A stretch of 38,897 bases of DNA from a virus: positions 1 through 38,897 of IMG/VR virus record IMGVR_UViG_3300007960_003557, one strand, 5' to 3'. The translations under genes were made by a program, and so were the position numbers. Numbering within the stretch: the stretch's first letter is position 1; each line of letters starts with the position of its first letter. Under the pieces are notes generated by a model, which saw only the letters and a list, made by a program, of their open reading frames with translations, did no database searches and was not told where the DNA came from. Positions 15,676-27,900 of this stretch are shown piece by piece.

Positions 15676-17244
15676 ATGGCAGATTTTTTTGATCCAAGAC
15701 GAGTAGATAAAGCATTTGACAAAGATGCGACTCCGGGTATTAAACTTGATAGTGGACCTTACATTGGCATTATCAAAAATAATGCAGACTCGGCACGTCT
15801 TGGTAGATTAAAAGTTTATATTCCCGACCTAGGCGGTGACGAAACAGATAGGTTAAGCTGGTGGACTGTAACGTATGCTAGTCCTTTCTATGGTGCTACT
15901 ACAGGAACAAACAGTGCGGCAGATGCAAACTTTGGTACAGAGCGACATACATACGGTTTCTGGGCAGTACCACCAGATCTAGATAATCAAGTATTATGTA
16001 CATTTGTTGGTGGCGACCCTAGTAGGGGTTTTTGGTTTGCTTGTATACCAAATAGCGCAAGTAAGCAAATGATTCCAGGCATAAGTCGCGGAAGAGATTT
16101 TAACGACGGTGCACGAGGACAATATGTTTATCCTATTACACACAGCACCGAAAGAGAATTAACCAAACGTAATGTGTATCTTCCTAATAGCGAAATTAAT
16201 CTTAATAACGTAGAAAAAGATACTCGCCCAGATTACTTAACAATGCCAAGAGTGGTGCACCCATTCCAAGCGGAAACAGTTATTCAGCAGGGACTAGAGA
16301 CTGACAAGATTAGAGGTACAGTAACCAGTAACAGTCAACGAGAAACACCAAGTTTTGTATTTGGCATGAGTACACCTGGCCGTGCAGTTAATGATTTACA
16401 AGATAGATTTAAGACTAAACAGGCCATTGATGCTGAGTTAAACAAAACTGACACAACAATTTCAAGTAACCAATATACTGCACGTAAAGGTGGACACACA
16501 TTTATTATGGATGATGGTGATGTCTACGGAGATAGTAACTTAGTAAGGTTACGCACAGCAGGCGGTCATACTATTTTAATGCATGACACAGAAAATATCA
16601 TTTATATCACTAACAAGCAAGGCAACAGTTGGATAGAACTTACACCCAATGGTGCTATAAATGTATATGGTTCTAAATCATTTAGTCTACGCAGTGAAGC
16701 CAACGTTAACATACATTCGGATGCTAATGTAAACATACACGCAGGCGATAGTATTAACTGTTATGCAGGAAACAATATTGAGACAGAAACAACAATCAAG
16801 CGAGAACGTGTTAAAGAACTCTATAATATAGACACAGGTAACTACGGATTGTTAGTTGGCAACGAAAGTAATATTAAGACACTCACTGGTCATATTACAA
16901 CTACAGATACACTTAGAATTAAGTCGGGTGCGACCAGCGGGTGGAATGTAGCGTCTGGTGAAATGTGGCTAACAGGCGGTACAGACATACACTTGAACAC
17001 TGGCGGAAAAACTATTCCTGATCCTAAGCAACCTATTAGTAACGCTCCAATGGAACAGTATCAAAAGCAGGATGTATATTTTAACGCAGAACTAAGTCGT
17101 TGGATAATTGATGATAGAACTGATGTTGAATTTGAAAGTATAGCACCATTTACCCCGACTCACGAGCCATGGTCAAGAGAAACAGGACCACGTAAACTCA
17201 ATGATGGCACACTGATTGATAGTCAGCCGCAGAAGGACGACTAA
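15676..17244 (+). CDS. gp5: Baseplate central spike gp5-like, without lysozyme domain
   Basis: A 522-residue protein. Residues about 25-130 form a gp5/VgrG-type OB domain (GIIKNNADSARLGRLKVYIP, then a WAVPP and FVGGDPSRGFW segment). Residues about 270-400 are a VgrG-like beta-helix: GGHTFIMDDGD, GGHTILMHD, then short repeats ANVNIHSDANVNIHAGDS. This trimer forms the membrane-piercing needle. The lysozyme domain that T4 gp5 carries between these two parts is absent; the next gene looks like a separate muralytic enzyme. Its stop overlaps the next start (TAATG). Confidence 0.85.
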   Translation: MADFFDPRRVDKAFDKDATPGIKLDSGPYIGIIKNNADSARLGRLKVYIPDLGGDETDRLSWWTVTYASPFYGATTGTNSAADANFGTERHTYGFWAVPPDLDNQVLCTFVGGDPSRGFWFACIPNSASKQMIPGISRGRDFNDGARGQYVYPITHSTERELTKRNVYLPNSEINLNNVEKDTRPDYLTMPRVVHPFQAETVIQQGLETDKIRGTVTSNSQRETPSFVFGMSTPGRAVNDLQDRFKTKQAIDAELNKTDTTISSNQYTARKGGHTFIMDDGDVYGDSNLVRLRTAGGHTILMHDTENIIYITNKQGNSWIELTPNGAINVYGSKSFSLRSEANVNIHSDANVNIHAGDSINCYAGNNIETETTIKRERVKELYNIDTGNYGLLVGNESNIKTLTGHITTTDTLRIKSGATSGWNVASGEMWLTGGTDIHLNTGGKTIPDPKQPISNAPMEQYQKQDVYFNAELSRWIIDDRTDVEFESIAPFTPTHEPWSRETGPRKLNDGTLIDSQPQKDD

Positions 17245-18218
17245 TGGCTGATTTAGGAATAACAACTGCTAACAACTTTTTATTACGTAGTGATCAGCAG
17301 GCACCAAGACAACGCTTGAGATTACTAGACGCTCCTAGTGGTGTAGCCTTGCCAAGGATAACAACCAATATACCTGGACTCCCCAAGAGTTTAGTTAAAG
17401 CGTTAATGGTACAACTTGCACACTTAGAAACAGGCAATGATCCAACGTATGAACAGAACGACCGTTACGGAAAATATGCTGTACATAAGAACACATTAAT
17501 AAACTACGGATATCTATCTGCCAATGGCAGTTCGTGGGAAGGACTTGCAGGAACTACTACTAGTTCTAACTTTAAATCTAGTCCGGGGCTCCAAGACAGA
17601 ATTATGGAACGGTTCTTGCAAGAACAGTATAAAACCTGTATTAAAGTAGGAGCGATAAAAGACAATGATACTCCTACAGTAGTAGCTGGTGTGCTTGCTG
17701 TGGCTTATCAGTTCCAAGATTTTACATTTAGTTCGCAACAATATACTTTAAATTATCTCATTAATACAACAGGCAATCTGACTTCATACCTTGGTAACAT
17801 TTTAACCTATCAGAATTTCAGTAACTTAGCCTATAGGTATTACGAAGAAAGTGGTATTGCTAGTATCACAACACAACTATTGCAGGATAACAGAATTACA
17901 AATAATAGTAATCTTAACGAAAAGAAATTATTTTCTATACTTGAAGATATTAACAATTCAAGTGTAGCAACTGTAAACTTAGTTGGAACCGCATTGTTAT
18001 CAAATATCGAAGGACAATCCAAACAGCGAGCATTAACTAGTGCATCTCAAAGTATTACTAATTTAGACAACAAACTTGTAAACATATATACAAATCTGCC
18101 AGCTATAAAAGCCAAGGAATGGCGAGAAACAGCAAAAATGAACGACACTCTGGGTAGACCAGGTGCATTGTTTTATAACTCTGGCAGGTATGCTGTTGAC
18201 ACACTAAACGCAGGGTAA
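17244..18218 (+). CDS. Probable tail-associated muralytic enzyme (lysozyme/transglycosylase-like)
   Basis: A 324-residue protein. Residues about 50-150 read as a soluble lysozyme/transglycosylase-like domain: LAHLETGNDP supplies a candidate catalytic Glu, followed by DRYGKYAVHKNTLINYGYL, the (G)RYQF...L...GY pattern of phage lytic domains, and SSWEG. Later helices (TPTVVAGVLAVAYQFQ) complete the bundle. The C-terminal half is Asn/Ser-rich and helical. It directly follows gp5 by a one-base overlap, and gp5 here lacks its lysozyme domain, so this protein may cut peptidoglycan during infection as a separate hub component. The catalytic assignment is inferred; a purely structural role is possible. 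Confidence 0.5.
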   Translation: MADLGITTANNFLLRSDQQAPRQRLRLLDAPSGVALPRITTNIPGLPKSLVKALMVQLAHLETGNDPTYEQNDRYGKYAVHKNTLINYGYLSANGSSWEGLAGTTTSSNFKSSPGLQDRIMERFLQEQYKTCIKVGAIKDNDTPTVVAGVLAVAYQFQDFTFSSQQYTLNYLINTTGNLTSYLGNILTYQNFSNLAYRYYEESGIASITTQLLQDNRITNNSNLNEKKLFSILEDINNSSVATVNLVGTALLSNIEGQSKQRALTSASQSITNLDNKLVNIYTNLPAIKAKEWRETAKMNDTLGRPGALFYNSGRYAVDTLNAG

Positions 18219-18226
18219 ATACAGTT

Positions 18227-18607
18227 ATGGCAAATGGAAGATATAGAGGCCTAAGTACAATAGGTCAAAACAAAAAGTTTCGTTTAATAGATTACGAATT
18301 AGTTAAACGTGACCTAATAAATCACTTTAGTATTAACAAAGGCGAAAAGCTAATGAATCCAGAATTCGGAAGTTTAATTTGGAAAATGCTCTATGAGCCA
18401 CTAAGTGAAGATACTAAAGCCGTTATACTAGCAGATGTACAAACCATTGTAAATTACGACCCAAGACTCAGAGTAGATAGTGTATTACTTGACGAGTTTG
18501 AACACGGACTACAAGTACAAATTGACCTTACATTCCTGCCAGGAAACTTCGTTGATAGTCTTAGATTAGAGTTCAATTCAGAAACTAATAATCTTTCTGT
18601 TTTATAA
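18227..18607 (+). CDS. gp25: Baseplate wedge protein gp25
   Basis: A 126-residue protein matching the gp25/TssE family in length and pattern. It has LVKRDLINHFSINKGEKLMN near 22-41, then PEFGSLIWKMLYEPL (42-56), and a beta-hairpin at the end (LQVQIDLTFLP). gp25 sits at the wedge-hub border and helps start the sheath. It lies 8 bases after the previous stop, with GCAGGG as a possible ribosome-binding site. The order gp25-gp6 is the usual wedge order. Confidence 0.93.
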   Translation: MANGRYRGLSTIGQNKKFRLIDYELVKRDLINHFSINKGEKLMNPEFGSLIWKMLYEPLSEDTKAVILADVQTIVNYDPRLRVDSVLLDEFEHGLQVQIDLTFLPGNFVDSLRLEFNSETNNLSVL

Positions 18608-18627
18608 TAATAGCCGTTTTTAAATGC

Positions 18628-18635
18628 CATAAATA
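18628..18635 (+). promoter_or_regulatory. T4-type late promoter CATAAATA before gp6
   Basis: CATAAATA followed by CTGAATATA in the 51-base gap between gp25 and gp6, 23 bases before the gp6 ATG. The element inside the gp8-like gene (35887-35894) shares ATAAATACTGAA and the same 23-base distance to an ATG, which supports both. Confidence 0.75.
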
Positions 18636-18658
18636 CTGAATATAGGTATTGATTACAT

Positions 18659-21600
18659 ATGGCTACTACTACACGACAGACCAGTTTATTGGCCCAAGAA
18701 GACTGGACTAAAATATATCAAACATTCAGAGAAGCTGATTTCCAGAGCTTTGACTTTGAAACACTACGCAAGAGCATGATTGAATACTTGCGTACTTACT
18801 ATCCTGAAGATTTTAACGACTTTACAGAATCAAGTGAATACATTGCACTCATTGACTTGATTGCGTTCTTAGGACAGAGTTTAGCATTTAGAACAGACTT
18901 AAATGCACGTGAAAACTTTTTAGACACAGCAGAACGTCGTGACAGTATATTAAAATTAGCCAAACTGATTAGTTACAATCCTAAGCGTAACATACCTGCA
19001 TCAGGATTTCTAAAATTCCAAAGCATACAAACATCAGAAATAGTTTTTGATGGGTCGGGAAACAATTTACAAAATACTTTAGTATCTTGGAATGATATCA
19101 CAAACGAAAATTGGTTAGAACAATTTACAGCAATTTTAAATGCTTCGTTAGTAAACGAACAGGCAATTGGCAAACCAGGTAGTACTAAAACAATTAATGG
19201 TGTAACGACGTCAGAATACACTGTGAAGTTAGTTAACAACGTCATTCCTACACAACCATTTACATCAAGTGTTGGCGGTATATCTACTCCGTTTGAAGTA
19301 GTAAGTGCAACCACATTAGATAAAGAATATATCTACGAAAAATCGCCAAGTCCTACTGGGCTCTTTAATATATTATATAAAAATGATAACCAGGGCAATG
19401 GATCAAATAATACAGGATATTTTTTATATTTTAAACAAGGCGAACTTAAAAAGTTAGATTTTAACATTAAAGACAGTTTGCCTAATCGTATTGTAAATGT
19501 TAATTTTAATAATATTAATAATAATGATGTTTGGTTAAGCAAGTTATCAGCGGCTGGTATTGTTGATTCTGAATGGACACAGGTACCAGCAGTCAATGGT
19601 GTAAACGTTATTTACAATTCCGAATCTGACAGAAACTTATATAGTGTTAGTACCAGAGCCAATGATCAAATTGATTTAGTATTTGGCGATGGAGCGTTTG
19701 CAAACATTCCGGTGGGTAACTTTAGATTGTTCTATAGAGTGTCAAACAATTTAACATACAAAATTACTCCTGAGGAAATGTCAAGTGTTACTATTACTAT
19801 TCCATATAGAAGCAGAACAGGACGCCCTGAAACACTAACAGTCAGAGCGGCACTACAGTACACCGTTACTAACGCAAGTGCAAGAGAAACTCTTGAGGAT
19901 ATACGAACAAAGGCTCCTCAGCAGTATTACACACAGAACCGTATGATCACCGGCGAAGACTACAATGTCTTGCCATATACCACATTTAATAATGTTGTAA
20001 AAGCAAAAGCTGTTAACAGAACCAGCTCTGGTGTAAGTAGATATCTTGACGTAATTGACACAACTGGAAAATATTCTAGTACAAATATAATTGCACAAGA
20101 TGGTATAATTTATAATTCAGATTCTACTGCAAACACAGTGTTTCAGTTTACTAGTAGTAGTGAAGTAAATGCTATTGTTAGGGACACACTACAAAGTCTG
20201 ATCTCAGCTACAGAATCAAAACATTTATATTATAAAACTGCATCAAGACAAACACCCACTGCAACTTGGACAAAGTCATCAACCAATGGCGGACGTAGTA
20301 CCGGAACTTTTACATCGTCAAACTATGTGTATCTTACACAGGGCGCATTAGTAAAATTTACAGCGCCAAGTGGACAGTACTTTGATGCACAAAATCAGTT
20401 ACAGACAGGAACTCCAGTAACAGAATATCAACGAACAACAATGTGGGCAAGCATCATAAGTTACCCAACCCCTGGTATTGGATCGGCTATATTGAGCGTG
20501 GACGTTCCGTCTACAAGTATAGTATCTGCTGTGATACCGGTGTTTAAGTCGTCTTGGACTACAACATTAATTACACAAATTGTTAATAATATTCTTAGTT
20601 ATAAAACATTTGGTTTACGTTATGATGTAAGTGACACTGAATGGAGAATTGTTGAAGAAGTAAACTTAGGATCCGGTGATTTTAGTTTAACTAAAGCCGG
20701 CGACACAACTGGTACAGGACTTGATAACAGTTGGTTCCTAAAATTAAGTTACGCAAATGGCCAATATACAACAGCCAGCAGAGGTATAAAGTATTTTTTC
20801 CAGAGTACTAAAGAAACAAGATTCTATTATGATCCAAACTTAAAAGTGTATGATAGTAGAACAGCTACCTCTATTAGAGACGCTATTAAAGTTCTAAGAA
20901 TAAACACACTCCCTGACAGTGCAGAAAGTCTGTTCTATAGCCAAACTTGGAGAATTAATAACAGAATAGTAGAGTCTGATGGATTTGAAGATAATAGAAA
21001 AATACTAATTACTTTTCCTGACGACAATCTTGATGGTGTGCCTGACAACCCAGATTTGTTTACAACTTTAGTTGAGCCAGACACTAACCCTGCAACTAAG
21101 TTTGTCTACTTTGTTCAATCAATCGACGAAAATAATTTTGTTAGATACGACCCTGTTCTAAGATCTAACATTGTAGGTTTATACGCTACTGAGACAGATA
21201 TATTAAACAAAATTGACTTATATTCATCAGGAACTATTTTTTACGCATACACCGAAGATAAGTTCTACGAAACAAACGGAACAGCGTTAACAGTGTTAAC
21301 TAATCACGTTGCATTTAATGGAAGAGAAAATTTAATATTCCAGTACTCGCACAATGCCCCAAACAGCAGAAGAATAGATCCAAGTCCAAATAATATAATT
21401 GACCTATTTTTACTCACTGCTGACTACAGTGATCAGTACGTGTCGTATATTACAGACTCAAGTAATACAGTAGACGAGCCTGTTGCGCCATCAAGCAATG
21501 AGCTGTATACAGAATTTGGAACTATTGAAAATTATAAGAGTATCAGTGACAGTATCATTTACAATACAGCTACATTCAAACCATTATTTGGTACTAAAGC

Positions 21601-21946
21601 TGATCCGGCACTGAGAGCAACATTTAAGGTAGTGAAAAACCCTGCAATTAATATCAGCGATAATGAAATTAAAAGCCAAGTTATTGCAACCATTAACAAC
21701 TATTTTGATATTGATAATTGGGAGTTTGGTGAAAGTTTTTACTTCAGCGAACTTAGTGCATATCTGCACAGCGAATTAACACCAAACATTAGTAGTATTA
21801 TTATTGTTCCAACCGCAAATAAAAATAGCTTTGGAAATTTATATCAGATTAATGCTGAACCAAACGAAATTTTGATTAGTGCGGCAACTGTGGATGATGT
21901 ACAAATAATTTCTGCTATCACAGCAGGACAACTTAATAGAACATAG
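18659..21946 (+). CDS. gp6: Baseplate wedge protein gp6 (J-like)
   Basis: A 1095-residue protein, longer than T4 gp6 (about 660). The N-terminal part has the gp6 hallmark FLGQSLAFRTDLNARENFLD (about 76-95), followed by AERRDSILKLAKLISYNP. Beta-rich middle regions and a C-terminal segment with FGESFYFSELSAYLHSEL (about 1022-1039) match the end of baseplate J-type proteins. gp6 dimers form the ring that holds the baseplate together and signals sheath contraction. A late promoter lies just upstream. The extra length falls in the middle, probably as inserted beta domains. Confidence 0.9.
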   Translation: MATTTRQTSLLAQEDWTKIYQTFREADFQSFDFETLRKSMIEYLRTYYPEDFNDFTESSEYIALIDLIAFLGQSLAFRTDLNARENFLDTAERRDSILKLAKLISYNPKRNIPASGFLKFQSIQTSEIVFDGSGNNLQNTLVSWNDITNENWLEQFTAILNASLVNEQAIGKPGSTKTINGVTTSEYTVKLVNNVIPTQPFTSSVGGISTPFEVVSATTLDKEYIYEKSPSPTGLFNILYKNDNQGNGSNNTGYFLYFKQGELKKLDFNIKDSLPNRIVNVNFNNINNNDVWLSKLSAAGIVDSEWTQVPAVNGVNVIYNSESDRNLYSVSTRANDQIDLVFGDGAFANIPVGNFRLFYRVSNNLTYKITPEEMSSVTITIPYRSRTGRPETLTVRAALQYTVTNASARETLEDIRTKAPQQYYTQNRMITGEDYNVLPYTTFNNVVKAKAVNRTSSGVSRYLDVIDTTGKYSSTNIIAQDGIIYNSDSTANTVFQFTSSSEVNAIVRDTLQSLISATESKHLYYKTASRQTPTATWTKSSTNGGRSTGTFTSSNYVYLTQGALVKFTAPSGQYFDAQNQLQTGTPVTEYQRTTMWASIISYPTPGIGSAILSVDVPSTSIVSAVIPVFKSSWTTTLITQIVNNILSYKTFGLRYDVSDTEWRIVEEVNLGSGDFSLTKAGDTTGTGLDNSWFLKLSYANGQYTTASRGIKYFFQSTKETRFYYDPNLKVYDSRTATSIRDAIKVLRINTLPDSAESLFYSQTWRINNRIVESDGFEDNRKILITFPDDNLDGVPDNPDLFTTLVEPDTNPATKFVYFVQSIDENNFVRYDPVLRSNIVGLYATETDILNKIDLYSSGTIFYAYTEDKFYETNGTALTVLTNHVAFNGRENLIFQYSHNAPNSRRIDPSPNNIIDLFLLTADYSDQYVSYITDSSNTVDEPVAPSSNELYTEFGTIENYKSISDSIIYNTATFKPLFGTKADPALRATFKVVKNPAINISDNEIKSQVIATINNYFDIDNWEFGESFYFSELSAYLHSELTPNISSIIIVPTANKNSFGNLYQINAEPNEILISAATVDDVQIISAITAGQLNRT

Positions 21947-21956
21947 GTGACATGTA

Positions 21957-24900
21957 ATGGCTGTAATTAAGACTCATAGTTTTCTACCTAGCATTTTTCA
22001 GACTGATACTAATAAAAAGTTTTTAAATGCTACACTTGATCAATTAGTTAGTGAACCAAACTTAATAAGAGTTGACGGGTACATTGGTAGAAAATTAGCA
22101 CCTTCATATAAGTCGACGGACAGTTATGTCAGCGAGCCATCAACAGATAGACAAAATTATCAATTGGAGCCTGGTGTTGTAATTCAAAACTCAGTAACAA
22201 AACAAATATCTTTTGCAACTACTTATCAGGATACACTTAACAGAATTGGCTATCATGGCGGATTAACAAACAATCACAATAGATTGTTTGATAACGAATT
22301 TTATTCTTACGATCCAAAAGTAGATCTTGACAAGTTTATAAATTTTAGTCAGTACTACTGGTTACCACAAGGTCCAGACAGCGTATTGGTCAGCTCAAGC
22401 AATGTGCCTAGAGAAAAGACTTATACAGTTACATACAATACTACTAATAACGAATATATTTTTACTGATAATAATAATATTCCAAATCCCAAAATAACAC
22501 TAGCTAGAGGTGGAACTTATAAGTTTATCATTGACGAACAAAATAACAATTTTTGGTTACAGACTAAGCCGGGTATCAGTGGTACAGATCCCGACAGACC
22601 TAACCTAACAACAAGAACAATTCTTGGCGTTAACAACAACGGTGAAGATCAAGGTACAGTAACATTTAAAGTGCCACTAGAAGATGCACAGGTTAGATTT
22701 ACTGGAATGACCATTAGTGGTAACGCTGATTATGCAACTAATTTAGCCTTCAGTCAGGTAATCGGAGCAAAGCCACAAGACTTAATTGATTTATACGGTG
22801 GCATTGATGGACCGGTGCGCTATCTTGATGGGACTACTGTAGCGTTTATTAATCTTGCTTATATTGATGACCAGTTCTGGGTAAACACCCAACGTACAGT
22901 TGATGGCGTAGCATATTTTGATCAAAGCAACCTTGTAACAATGGCAGAGCGTACCAGTATCTATACCATTAGCCTACAGCCTGACTCCAATGGCGACGAT
23001 CGTATTTTGCTATTTCCGGTTACTACTGTAGCCGATGAAACAAAGATCCGCGTTGTAGGCGGCGAAGCAAATGCCGCAAAAGAATACTATAAAAGACTTA
23101 ATGTATTCAACGAAGTACCACCTATTACGGCTAACCTTCCAGTACTATACTATCAAAGTGGCAGTGATCCAGATGCTGTTGGATTTATTAGAATCATTGA
23201 CACAGAAAGCCATACAATTGACCCTGATATAGAGATATTAGGAAAAATTAATTATACAAGTCCAAACGGTATAGTGTTTACTAACGGGCTAAAAATTAGA
23301 TTTGATACTAGTGTAGTGTCAGCATATCAAAATAAGGATTATTATATAGAAGGAGTTGGAACTGCTATTAGACTAATTGACGCTGATCAGCTAATAGCAC
23401 AAGAAGACATTAACAAGAGTTTTATTGTTGACGGCGGAACAGGATATGCGATTGGCGACAAACTTGCGGTTGTTGGCGGCACTTACACAGAACAAGCTAA
23501 GGTTTACGTTGATACCATTGACGCTAATGTTGCTACTGCGTCAGGAACAATAAATTCGTTTACTGGGGCACTCACTGAGATAGAAGTAGTTAATGGTGGG
23601 TCAGGGTACTTGAGTGCACCAGATGTTACTATCAGTCCGGCACCTTTTGGTGGAACAAATGCAACTGCTTCTGCTACAGTTACTAATGGAGTTGTAACTG
23701 CTATTACAATCACTAGTGGTGGTAGTGGATATGATACTATACCATCTATTACCATTGACGATCCTGAATCAGGGCCAATTACAGGTTTTAGCGTATATCG
23801 TAGAGGAAAGTATTCTGTATTACCTACTAACAGTGTTGAGGTTACAGGTGGCACAGGATCGGGTGCTAGATTGGAGATTTATCTCCAACCAATGGATGCA
23901 AACTATGTAACTATCAATAGATCTAGTTTAGACAGCAACCCATGGAGTAGATCAAATCGTTGGTTCCATTTGGATGTGTTGTCTAGAACAGCAATTTATA
24001 ATTCTACTGATGTTGTTTTTAACCAGACTCAACGAGCACAACGACCAATTATAGAATTTAAAGCAGATTATCAATTATACAATTCTGGTGCAGTTGCGAA
24101 AAAACATGTTGACCAACTTGACACTACTATTACAAATGCATTTACTCAAGTAAATGGTATTGTATGTATTGATACTGAAAAGTTAACTGTTGGTAGTTTA
24201 ACTTTGTTTGACGGCGATAGAATAATTTTTGCGAACGATGTTAATAATAATGTAAGAAATAAGATATACGATTTTAGTATTGAATTAGCAAGTGAGAGTC
24301 CTTCTGATTTATATAAAGCATATCTAGTAGAAGCCACAGATGCAATAGTCGAGCAAAGAAACACAGTGTTAGTTTTGTCTGGCACTAATGGAGGGAAACA
24401 GTGGCATTATAACGGCACATCCTGGACTACTTCACAGATTAAGTCACAATCATTTCAAGAGCCATTATATGATCTAATAGATACTAGTGGAGTTAGTTTT
24501 TCGGATACAACAACATACAACGGAAGTGTTTTTTCTGGGTCAAAACTGTTTGCATATCGCAGAGGCACAGGAAGTAACGATGCTATATTAGGGTTTCCGT
24601 TAAGTTATAAAAACTTTGCCAACCTAGGTGATATTCAATTTGACAACAATTTTGATAGCGAAACTTTTACATATTTGTTAAGCAGTGGAGATATAGAAAC
24701 CAAAAAGCACAACAGTGGTTATCTACAAAAAAATATTTCAGTGACTGAAGTAGCACGTGAAAATATTTGGGCCATTAATAAAAACTTTAGTAGACAATAT
24801 CAGGTTTACAATTTTACCTATACTGGTGAATCAAATTTATTTCCAATTGATGCTTTACCGGACACCAGTCTCAATCAACCAAACATTAAAGTTTTTGTTA

Positions 24901-27900
24901 ATAACCAAACAATAGATTCAACAAATTTTGCCACAACACAGGTTGTTGATAGATATGCTATTTTAGTAAATTCAGAAATACTTACTGTTGGCGATGCAAT
25001 TTTTGTTGCTGTGTTTAATCAAAATGCTGTACAAAATAGTGCGTACTACGAAGTACCTAAGAACCTAGATATAAACAGTCTTAATAAGAATTTGTCTACA
25101 TTAACCTTAGGACAAATGCGTAACCATTTGATTACATTAAAAAATAATGCATTAAATGTAGTAGGTAGTGTTCCTGGCAACAGTAACCTAAGGGACATAA
25201 CTTATAGTAACAATGGTGGAAGTATATTACAGCATAGTTCGCCAGCTATCTATAGTAACTTATTTTTAAATCACCCAACAATGAACTTTGTTGATGCTAT
25301 TAGCTTGGCTAATAGAGAATATACAAAATTTAAAGATAAGTTCTTAGAATTGTCTGCAAATCTTGAAATAGATCTTAATGATATTTCAGGAAGTGTTGAT
25401 GCTATTATTAATAAGATTCATGAAGTAAAGAATGAAAGTTTCCCTTGGTACTACAGTGACATGGTCCCGCATGGAACAACAGACAGAGTTGAGCTTCCAC
25501 CCTATGAGATATATGATCCAGAGTTACTAACGTACGAGATAACTAGAATATTCGATGATACAACTCCTAGTAACAAGGCTGTATTTGTTTATCTGACTAG
25601 AAGAGCAAACAATGTAACTACTAAAGTGTTGTTAGTTAAAGACAGAGACTACACATTTAATAAAGATCGTCCTGCTATTACTTTTACTAGTAGTTTTAGA
25701 TTACTTTTTAATGACAAGATTAATATTGTTGAATACAATAACACCGACGGAAGCTGGGTACCAGAAACTCCAACTAAGATGGGTATGTTCCCTAAATTCT
25801 ACCCAGAGAAATATACAGATAACACACTACGTACTCCGGTTCCTGTAATACAAGGTCATGACGGAAGTTTGACTCCTGCATTCAACGACTTTAGAGATGA
25901 TTTGTTAATTGAACTTGAGCGTAGAATTTACAACAACATTAAAGTTAACTACGATATTAACACATTTAATTTACATGATTATATTCCTGGTAAATTTAGA
26001 CCTACTGATTATACAAGACAAGAATTTAACCAGATAATAAGTCAAAAATTCTTAGCATGGGTAGGCACAAATAGACTAGATTTTTCTACTAACACACATT
26101 TCAAGTCAAGCGACCCGTTCACTTACAATTACAAAAACTTTACTGATATTATCAATGGTGAAAGTTTGCCAGGAACATGGCGATCGGTCTTTAGACATTT
26201 TTACGATACAGATCGTCCGCACACACATCCTTGGGAAATGTTAGGTTTTAGTCAAAAGCCAAGCTACTGGGAAGATCGATATGGTCCTGCACCATATACA
26301 GGTGGTAACAATGTATTATGGAGTGACCTGAGTCTTGGTTATATTCACGACGGTGAACGTGCTGGTTTTGACTTACGCTATCAACGACCAAATTTATCAC
26401 AATTTATCCCTGTTGACGAAGCAGGAAATCTACGTTCACCTAACGAAACACTAGTTACTGATTTTGATAGTGCTCAAGCTAATAGCAGTTATGCAGTTGG
26501 AGACATAGGTCCAGCAGAATTAGCTTGGAGACGTAGTAGTGAGTATCCATTTGCTGTTCATTTAGCATTAGCTCTTGCTAAACCAGGTCGATATTTTGGA
26601 CTCCAATTGAACACAAAGAATTACAAACGTAATTCTTGGACATCTCAATTTGAGATAAATCTTAAAGGACAACATTTAACTCCACAGGAAGTAATGGTTC
26701 ATGGTTATACTGATTCTGCTGGAACAGTTGAAAGAACAGCAGGATATATTAACTGGATTAGAGATTATGTTAAGAACTTAGGTGTAGGAGATGCATCAGG
26801 AACTATCAAGACAAACCTTAAACTATTGGATGTTAGACTAGTTTACAAAGTAGCCGGCTTCACTGATAAAAAGTTTATTGAACTGTTAGCAGAGCAGAAT
26901 AGTCCTACAAGCGTCACCGACAGTGTCCTCATCCCAGATGAAAATTATCGTTTAGAATTACACTCCGGCGCACCAGTTAGCAGAATTTCGTATAGTGCTG
27001 TAATTGTTGAGAAGAGTCCAAACGGATATTCAGTGAGCGGATACGATTTAACAAATCCATATTTTTCAATCATCCCAAGTGAGCCTAACAACAATTCTTA
27101 TGTTGTAACATCAGGCACACAACGAGGAGTGATTTATAGAGACTTTAAAAAATCACGATTTACGATTCCATACGGTTTTGAATTTAACACTAAACAACAG
27201 GTTGTTGATTTCCTAGTAGGTTATCAGAGATTTTTAATAGCACAAGGATTTATTTTTAAAGATAGAGACGTTGACCTACAAGAGCAAAAAGATTGGATAT
27301 TAAGTGTAAAAGAATTTTTACATTGGTCCGGACAAGGATGGCGTAATGGTAATATAATTGTATTAAGTCCAGTGTCATCAACTCTAAGAGTATATAACCA
27401 AAGTGCAGTAGTTGGTCACGTTGTTAATGATTCAACTCATAATCGTGTGTTAGACTTAAACTTTAAAGCAATTACTAAAAATAATTTTACAGTAAACAGA
27501 GAAAGTAGTCTGTTTACATTTACCTCAAATTCGCAACAAACAGTTGGATTTGCTGAATTTGGGATGATACAATACGAGCATCTTCTGATATTAGACAATG
27601 TTACAGACTTCAACGATGTTATCTATGTTCCTGAGTTAGGCAATAGACAGTATAGAATAAAATTAAGTGGAAGTAAAACTGGCTCATGGAATGGAAGCCT
27701 TGAATTGCCAGGATTTATATATAGTAGTGATAAGATTGATAGTTGGCAGGCCGGTATTGACTACCTTAAAGGTACTATTGTTCAATACAAAGAAAAATAT
27801 TATACTGCACTTAAAAACATTGTTGCCGCTTCAACGTTCCAAACTACCAGTTGGAAACAAATTGCTAAAGAAGAATTACGGTCTGGTATAATCAATAACT

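Noticed and set aside
18214-18221. GGTAAATA before gp25 as a late promoter
   Set aside because: It does not fit NATAAATA, overlaps the previous stop and leaves only five bases before the ATG.
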